Below, piece by piece: positions 57,521-64,000 of a stretch of DNA of 64,000 bases (its first letter is position 1; each line of letters opens with the position of its first letter). Under the pieces are notes generated by a model that saw only the letters and a list, made by a program, of their open reading frames with translations, had not been told where the DNA came from and did not search any database. Both the position numbers and the translations under genes were made by a program. The stretch comes from Cryptomeria japonica (Eukaryota; Streptophyta; Pinopsida; Cupressales; Cupressaceae): positions 165,119,080-165,183,079 of the forward strand of contig NC_081413.1 of NCBI RefSeq assembly GCF_030272615.1, in the 5' to 3' direction.

Positions 57521-57684
57521 GTTTCTCTGTCATAAATACTTTGTGATGTACACTATCGGATGCCGGTTTCTCAGTCTTATGACAGGTGAACCTTCAACAA
57601 TGATGAACTCAAATCTTGAGATCTCTTCCGATCTCCTCTAGGGGAATACACAATATTTGCAATTAATTTTCCAACCCCTAAGGC

Positions 57685-58824
57685 CTATGCCTCCATTACA
57701 GGTGGAGTTAACAGTGTAGATCCATCTCCACATGGTTCTTCATATTTTCTAACCCATCTCTTGGTGTGATCTTGTTGTATTTCATCCACCTTCTGCTTTC
57801 CTTTCTCATTATCTTTATCATTTCTAATTGGTTGAGTCTTGCTTCTGTAATACTTAGAAATATGACCTATTTTGTTGCATGCATAACATGTAACATTGTT
57901 CTTTTGAATTGCTTTGACATATCCAGTGTCATTCATTGACCTATATTGATTATAAAAATGTCTAAACTTTCCACATGCATGACATTTAACATTCATTCTA
58001 CAATCTTCTGATCTATGACCATATTTCTTGCAATTTGTGCATTGATCGGGAATGAAATTGTAGTTTTGATTTTCTTTATTTCTAAATTGTTTAGCCATAT
58101 GCCCAAATTTATTGTAAACAAAACACCTACCATTGAATTTATAAGCATTAGATTTCCTTACTGGTTTTCTCTGTTCTTATGAGTTCTGCAAATCGGTTGT
58201 CTGATCTTCATTTGCAGTATCGAAGCTTTCACCTTGTACAAATCCAAGTCCTCTAGAATCATCAATCTGCCTTTGTCTTTTCAATAAGCCATCCAATTGT
58301 GCAACACTAATCCTAATTTTTTCTTTATACTCACTTGCAGTAGCCAGATTATCTCTTAGAGTAGTTATTTGTCTTTCAAGTTCTTGTTCATTGTTTTGGG
58401 AGTGCGCCAAATCAATTCTCAACAGATTATTCTCATGAGTCAATCTACTACATTCATCAAATTTGTTCTTTAGAGATATAATAAGATTATCTTCCTTCTT
58501 CTTTATGTCCTTAATATCTTTTGATAACCTCATAGTCAGATCTTGCATTTCATTCTTCATGAGCATTTTTTCTTGGCTTAGTTTCTGACATTGTTCCTTA
58601 AGTGCATTCTTCTCCTCGTCATCCGAGATTTGCAAAAGTTCTTTTCTCTTGGCTTGAGTAGAAGATAACCTTTCTTGTAGGATAAGAATGAATTCATTTG
58701 TAGAATTCAATTCATCTTGCAATTTCAAATTATTCATCCTTTCAAAATCATAATCCTCAAGAGCCATCTCAAGTTTCTTCTCCATAGCCATGTTCAAAGA
58801 TTCCGGTTTCAGGATCTTCCTCAA
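57685..58824 (-). pseudogene. gag-like: K2 gag-like ORF1: coiled coil plus four zinc knuckles
   Basis: One frame on minus, interrupted by a single TAA at 58177-58179. The part to the stop is long heptad-rich coiled coil (MALEDYDFERMNNLKLQDEL aligns with the K1 start; EMQDLTMRLSKD aligns with K1 EMQDMTMRFCKE). Then RCFVYNKFGHMAKQF (worn knuckle), CTNCKKYGHRSEDC (intact CCHC), CHACGKFRHFYNQY and CYACNKIGHISKYY (worn). The fourth follows VKAIQKNNVT, which shows that the frame change in K1 at this point is a one-base gain. An RNA-binding packaging role is inferred. Confidence 0.78.
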
Positions 58825-58843
58825 GATGTTTAAATTCTTCTAA

Positions 58844-58865
58844 GGTACCAAGCTCTAAAACTAAT
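58844..58865 (-). promoter_or_regulatory. Mutated PBS of K2
   Basis: On minus attagttttagagcttgg follows the LTR, where K1 has attggtatcagagcttgg. Three changes suggest that this copy can no longer be primed well. Confidence 0.7.
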
Positions 58866-59755
58866 TGTTGGGATCCAATAACACTGAGATGGGAAGGGGG
58901 GGGGGGGGTGAATCAGTGTTCTGTCAGTATGATAAGATTTTATCCTTTTATACCATACATATATAAATCGGTAAACAAATAAACCATCCACATAAATGAA
59001 AATCATAACACACATAATTTATACATGAAAAACCTCAAAGAGGAAAAACCATGGTGGGATTTGTGACCCACAATATCAGTTCACTAGCCATATGAAAGGA
59101 TATCACATATAATGGGGGCCTGCACATGCAGGAAGGCACATTGCCTAGAGCACACTGCTCATCAGTAAAGAGTCTCATTGACTACAAGCTTCTTCTGAAG
59201 TAAGACAATGAAATGAACTCAAGAATGCATCTACTATGCCAAATAGAGTTCCAGTTCTAGCTCTGCTCTGTACCGGTTCATAAAACCTGAACACTACTAT
59301 CAGTATCTCTTCTCCTCCAAGAATGCTTTCCAAACTATCTACAGATAATTGCATGATATAACATTCACATACAAATGATCTACATACATATACTTCACAT
59401 TATACAGTTCTACTATATTCTCCTATGTCACACACTTTGCACACACTACAAAATGACCTAGAAGACTGACCTATATACCCATTACAGATAGTATGCCTTA
59501 TGTCAACTTACAATGCATTACAAAATATATTCAATGTCGGCCTCGACAATAATTACAAAATGATTTTCTAAATAATTCTTCCTTGATGTCGGCTTCCTTG
59601 AAGTACTGATGCCGGTGCTGGTGCCAGTATAATCATGGATACTCTAATGCCGGTGTCTGTCGGTATATGCCTCCTAATGGTGGTATATGACTTCCATCTG
59701 ATCTTGTTTCCATCAATGACAACAAGATGAATCCTATGAGTGTCAATTTCCAATA
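58866..59755 (-). repeat. 5' LTR of K2
   Basis: 890 bp, pairs with 53070-53973. It contains a long G run (aaggggggggggggtg, about 58894-58910) in the position of the C-rich LTR tail motif. Confidence 0.9.
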
Positions 59756-60009
59756 GTATTTGCACGAGTCATACTTTCTATTTTTGAAAAGTTATCTTCA
59801 ATTAGGACTCTGCAACTAAGATGTAAAATGCTAGGAGAAGTTATGTTTTCTTGACACTTTTGAAGATTGTTGTAACTATGAAAATTCCTAAGAAATACAA
59901 AATAAAAGATCTTTGCCCATGGTTTTTTTCTTGATGCATTTTTACCAAATTTTTCTATGTAAACATGTGTGTTTATCAGTTATTGCTTTCTCTATATATT
60001 TTGCATTGT
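59756..60009. other. Unassigned spacer after K2
   Basis: Continuation of the sequence interrupted at 53069. No gene seen. Confidence 0.35.
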
Positions 60010-60323
60010 ATATTTGTCACATTAAAATATAGCCTGGAATTATTGAAACATATAGGGTGAAAATAAATACTATTTCTAACATTCACGTACCCACCCATAC
60101 ATGTTAGTTTTGTCAGTTTGGCCCCACAAAACACGAAACAAAAAGTGTGTTTGTCTACAACTTTTTGTTGAATGTAATTAAATTTTTTTGCAACATTTAA
60201 AAAACTACCACCACATTCAAATGTATGGGAGATTGAAAAAACTTAGAGAGGTTGTTAAGGAGGTATCTTACATGACCTTATAGGTTCAAATAAAAAATTT
60301 ATAGGTGCCAAAAAATTTCAAGG
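60010..60323 (+). repeat. Satellite-like unit, right remnant
   Basis: It matches the 340-bp units: attcacgtacccacccatacatgttagt, gtcagtttggcccca, acaactttttgttgaatgtaatt, cttataggttcaaataaaaaatttataggtgcc. It is cut at 60323 by an LTR end. Confidence 0.8.
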
Positions 60324-60873
60324 TGTTGAACAACCAGAATATTGAGAGAGGGAGGGGTGAATCAGTATTCCCTTTTGAAACTTTAAGATCAACCCAATTT
60401 TCACTTTGCAGATTCTCATCAATAAGCATGTAACAAAAATAAATGAATGATTAACTAAGAAACAAAAGTAGAAATACCATTTACAACAACATACACAAGA
60501 GAACACCAGATTTTTGCATGGAAACTTGTTAGGGAAAAACCATAGAGAGGGTTAACTCTCAACATCATATAACTAGTTATTATATATTACAAAAAACTCA
60601 CTACCTGAGACTCACTGCTAGAGGATTCACTGCCCAAAAGATGAAGGCTCACTACTAAAGGGCTTACTACCCAAAAGAAAAAAAGTAGACAAAATGAATT
60701 GCTATAGTTACTTCTTACATATGCATAGAATACAGTTGCAATTAGGCTGACTAGACAAACTTCACACACTTCATTAGCTCTTAAGTCATTCACATCTTAT
60801 CACTATGTCACACATCTATATCTATATCTCTCTATGTATGTGTCTCTATCATCATCAAAAGAGTATATCTCAT
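60324..60873 (-). repeat. Copia LTR fragment, interrupted by element G
   Basis: On plus it starts tgttgaacaaccagaatattgagag, then gaggggtgaatcag (reverse of the C-rich tail). A gtttccatgcaaaaat-type phrase is found on minus. It breaks off at 60873 where G's LTR begins. The rest may lie beyond the window. Confidence 0.65.
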
Positions 60874-61998
60874 TGTTGGAAGTATTTATTGTTGTGGTTG
60901 TCATTAATGTCAAATTTGTTGTTCCAAATAGTTTTTGGTATGGAATGTTTGTGATGTAGAGATATCTTGCTGTGTTGGTGTTGCAGTTCTATTTGTTATT
61001 TTGGAAGTGTTTGGGTCCAAAAAGTGTTGCTAATGTTGTTTGATGTTGTTATCTTATTTTGTTATATTTTTGGCATTATGAATGAGTTAGTTTTGTGACC
61101 TGAAAATATCTTTGCGTTCTTTGAAAGTTACGGTATATTTCATAGCAGGTTGTGATATTTTATGTTAAACCTATCTTTGGGTCTGGATATGATTCATATA
61201 AGGTTATTTGATATGTTATAGATCTCACCATAGGGTGTGGATATCCATATAAGAGTAATTTTCATTGGAGAGTTTGTTTGCCCATTAATTGTCTATATGG
61301 ATGTGATGCATGTTGGGATGTTGAAGTTTTTGTTTTGGTGATTGCAGATCGGTGGATTGATCTTTGGAAGATGTGTTTTGGTTCCCTATTTCTTCTAGAG
61401 TGGAACAACATGTGTATTTTTGGTCCGGAAGGTGTATTGTGTTTTAGACCGACTTGGTTCAAGCTTTGATGATTTATCTTTTATATAAAAGATGTATGTG
61501 ATTAGGATGTATGGATGAAAGTAATAGGATGAGAGTAAGTATGTGATGTGAGGATAATTAGTGAAATTCAAAGCAGAGAAGAAGAGTTGTATTCAAATGA
61601 TATATGAGCTATTTGAGACTATGGAAAAGGTATGAGCCAGATTGTTGACATATTAGGTTTGAGTTGTGTGTGTTGATGTTGGTTGCGTGATGCAGAGTTC
61701 AAGGACAATTTCATGATAAGGAAATCTTTCTTTTCAAATCATTTTTGTATCTTGCCCTATTGTAATTAGCATTAAGTTTGTAAGTCTGAAGCAGTGAGCT
61801 CATTCATTGTAATATGATATACATAGTGGATAGATTTTGTGGGTAAGTGCTCACTGTTGGTTTTTCCTATTTAGGTTTTCCATGTAGAAAATCTTGGTGT
61901 TTGTGTGTTGGATATGTGTTCTTGTTTAATTGTTTATGTGCTACATTAGTTTTTCTTTAGATTGATTCACCCCCCCCAATCCTACCTTGGGTTCAACA
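60874..61998 (+). repeat. 5' LTR of G
   Basis: 1,125 bp. It has gttgtcattaatgtcaa near the start and gattcaccccccccaatcc near the end. The partner LTR is not in the window; the end is fixed by the PBS. Confidence 0.85.
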
Positions 61999-61999
61999 A

Positions 62000-62011
62000 T
62001 TGGTATTAGAG
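62000..62011 (+). promoter_or_regulatory. PBS of G
   Basis: ttggtattagag is one change from the initiator-Met site ttggtatcagag. Confidence 0.8.
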
Positions 62012-62056
62012 AAAGGTTCTTCTTGAGTAAGCTTAACCGCTTGAGGTAGATCCGGT

Positions 62057-63687
62057 ATGGTACAAGACATGCATTACAAGGTTCTTATCTTTGATAGTAC
62101 AAATTTTCTGTACTCGAAGAAGAGAATGAAATTGCATTTGGAGACATTGAAAATGAAATATGGGAAATTATTTTGACCAGATATGCACCATCGCAAGGTC
62201 GTCCTTAGACTCCGGATGAGATGAAGTTGAAGGAGACTAATGTGAAAGCTAGAGCTATAATTTTCAGTTGCATAAGTGATTTAGTGTTTGGAAGAGTAAA
62301 AGTATTGAAAGAAGCTAAATTGGTGTGGAACAAGTTATTTTTGGCATTTGAAGGAGATCCAAAGACAAAATAAGCTAGGCTTATAAATCTAAAGTAGAAG
62401 TATGAATATCTGAGAATGCTTGAAGATGAAGTGTTGAGAACTATATTCATAGAGTACCTAAACTTGTTGATGGTATTAGAGTTGTTGGTGGACATTTGAG
62501 TGAAAGTGATGTTTTTCAAAAGATCTTGATGACCCTACCAAAATCTTATAAAGCAACGAGGTGTGATACATAAGAAATCAATGATTTAAGAAAGTATACT
62601 ATTGATCATTTTATCGGTACCTTAACAAGTTTTGAAATTTTAGAAATGGAGGAAGAGAAAAGAGAAAAGAAAGAAGCAACGTTTAATGTTTCAAGACACG
62701 ATGATCCAAAACGTAGTGGAGACTTGGATGAACTTGAAGTAAACTTTTTGAGAAGATTGTAGTGAGACATGGGAAAATACAAAGGTAAGTTACCTTTGAA
62801 ATAGTTTTCTTGTGGTAGAATTGGACATTATGCTTCTCACAACACTTACAGGGAATATTATAAGAGACTAAATGATGATGAGAAGATAAATGAAACTAGG
62901 AAGTACATATTTAACACAAGAGAGAAGAAAGGCTTATGTTCTATAGAGGAACATACATCTAAAGATGAAATTAATGATGACTCAAATGAAGAATCCTTGT
63001 TTTTAACAATAGAAGAAAAGAAGAAAGCATTAGAGAAATCAAAAGAGGAGAAGACAGTCATGACTGCATTGCATGCTAAGGTAGAACCAAATACATGGAT
63101 TATTGACTTTAGGTGTTCAAACCATATGAATGGTGATAAAGACAAGTTTATTAATCTCAAGAGATATGATGGCGGATCAATGAAATTTGTCAAAGAAAAT
63201 GGAGCAGCTATTCGAGATATTGGTAGTGTTTCCGTTGATGGTAAACATAAAACTAATGGTGTTTATTATGTTTAAGGATTAAGAAATAGTTTGTTAAGTG
63301 TTATTCAAATGTGTAGAAAAGGTTATGAAGTTTTATTCAGTAGCACAGAATGTGTGATAGAAAAAGAGAAGACTGGTAAAATACTTGCTGAAGGAATTAG
63401 AACAGGTGGAAATGTATACTACATCAATGATAAGAGAGAAAACAAATGTTTTCTAACACAAACTAATGAATGTTGTTTGTGGCACAAAAGAATGAGACAT
63501 GTCAATTTAGATAATATGATTAAGATTTGTAGATTTGAAGTAGTTAGAGATTTACCTAGACTTGTGAAGCCTTTTGATACAGTGTGCAAATAATGTCAAA
63601 TGGGTAAGAAAATAAAGAGAAGATTGAATAATAAGGAGTAATCCACTACGAAACCACTAGAGATGATTCATACAGATTTGTGTGGAC
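62057..63687 (+). pseudogene. gag-pol: Copia G gag, protease and pre-integrase/integrase start
   Basis: Gag is broken. Readable pieces are GDIENEIWEIIL, TPDEMKLKETNVKARAIIFS then CISDLVFGRV, and a worn zinc-knuckle region (GKYKGKLPLK then FSCGRIGHYASHN; about 62768-62845). Protease has WIIDFRCSNHMNGDKDKFIN (about 63097-63155), with DFRCS in place of DSGCS, so the active site is lost. Pre-integrase has ECCLWHKRMRHVNLDNMI and VCK-stop-CQMGKK. Integrase begins MIHTDLCGL and is cut. Nonfunctional. Confidence 0.8.
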
Positions 63688-64000
63688 TGTTGGCATGATT
63701 TGCATAACTAATGTAGATGGAGAATGATGACTAAACCAATATAAGACTGTTTGAGATGAAATTATGATGAAGAGATTGAGATTGCATGATGAATGAATTT
63801 GATAAGTTATTTGTGTTATCATTGATGGCCACTAATGTTTATTCATGTCCATTGAAGTTTACTTATGTTGTATTGTGTCATCTAAATCTTTTGGTCTACC
63901 GGAGAGAGCTTACCGGTAAACAAGGAAATATTATGATTGCATCTGGCGATTGGCGATGGTTGAGGCTTTGCGGTTTTGAATGTGATTTTTTATCATTATA
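63688..64000 (+). repeat. Start of another copia LTR inserted in G integrase, runs off the window
   Basis: TGTTGGCATGATTTGC begins immediately after the integrase phrase HTDLCGL (tgtggac). ttatcattgatggccac at about 63809 is the U3 motif seen in the other LTRs here. The remainder is outside the window, so solo LTR and full element cannot be told apart. Confidence 0.7.

Larger units (their letters stand above)
53070..59755 (-). mobile_element. Element K2: diverged relative of K1, minus strand
   Basis: LTRs at 53070-53973 and 58866-59755 on minus run TGTTGGAAATTGACAC (TATTGG in the 5' copy) to GGATCCCAACA-type ends. Flanks GTGTT (53065-53069) and GTATT (59756-59760) are a TSD with one change. 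The 6,686-bp length, PBS position, gag-like ORF1, gap, ORF2, then PPT and LTR all match K1. No protease, integrase, RT or RNase H was found. Confidence 0.9.
60874..63687 (+). mobile_element. Copia element G, 5' half
   Basis: 5' LTR 60874-61998 (TGTTGGAAGTATTT to GGGTTCAACA), PBS at 62000, gag, protease and pre-integrase. It is cut inside integrase at 63688 by another LTR. Same family as the solo LTR 28060-29252. The 3' half is outside the window. Confidence 0.85.

Noticed and set aside
61278-61469. 63-codon ORF as a gene
   Set aside because: It lies wholly inside the 5' LTR of element G.

Overview
The window looks like a stretch of nuclear DNA from a seed plant with a large, retrotransposon-filled genome. 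A gymnosperm is my best guess, from the style of the repeats, but the sequence alone does not prove it. I found no intact host gene, no tRNA or rRNA gene and no CRISPR array. Almost everything recognisable is LTR retrotransposon: full-length, truncated, solo LTR or nested. There are also a LINE remnant, a decayed MAIN-like (plant mobile domain) pseudogene, a satellite-like tandem repeat and a hexamer microsatellite. Most reading frames are broken. Several boundaries are firm because LTR pairs, primer-binding sites (PBS), polypurine tracts (PPT) and 5-bp target-site duplications (TSD) can be read directly.

Layout. 1-8690: 3' part of a Ty3/gypsy element of the Tat type (gag end, protease, RT, RNase H, a second RNase H, integrase, a 3' UTR with an 11-unit tandem repeat, PPT, 3' LTR). 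8834-9290: LINE RNase H remnant (-). 9300-10450: AT-rich and low-complexity DNA. 10790-12595: MAIN-like pseudogene (-). 12997-22895: a short non-coding LTR element (TSD ATGAC), split at its PPT by a 6.7-kb element called K1 here (15841-22517, TSD AAGGG). 23348-24578: Tat-type LTR. 24580-26150: (ACATAC)n microsatellite split by a solo LTR (TSD CATAC). 26350-27600: decayed copia fragments. 28060-29252 and 30510-31738: two more solo LTRs (TSD AGGAA and CTTAT).

32690-60323 is a nest inside a roughly 340-bp satellite. A solo LTR, F (32958-51482, TSD AACAA), holds a copia element, C (minus strand, 33351-50419, TSD GTAAA). C holds, in opposite orientation, a partly deleted dimer of the same family: E, 38695-41181, then D, 41182-48532. 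A second K-type element, K2, lies at 53070-59755 (-). 60324-64000 holds an LTR fragment, the 5' half of copia element G, and the start of another LTR inside G's integrase region.

How the parts may work together. D, C and E encode (in broken form) the copia set GAG-PR-INT-RT-RH. K1 and K2 encode no protease, integrase, RT or RNase H. They carry a coiled-coil plus zinc-knuckle gag-like protein and a second, about 1,100-residue protein (ORF2) that I do not recognise. ORF2 is colinear in K1 and K2 although the copies are well diverged. K and D/C share LTR ends, the initiator-Met PBS, a duplicated PPT and an inverted repeat around the PPT, so trans-mobilisation of K by a D-like element is a reasonable inference. 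The K family is the best candidate here for a previously undescribed system.
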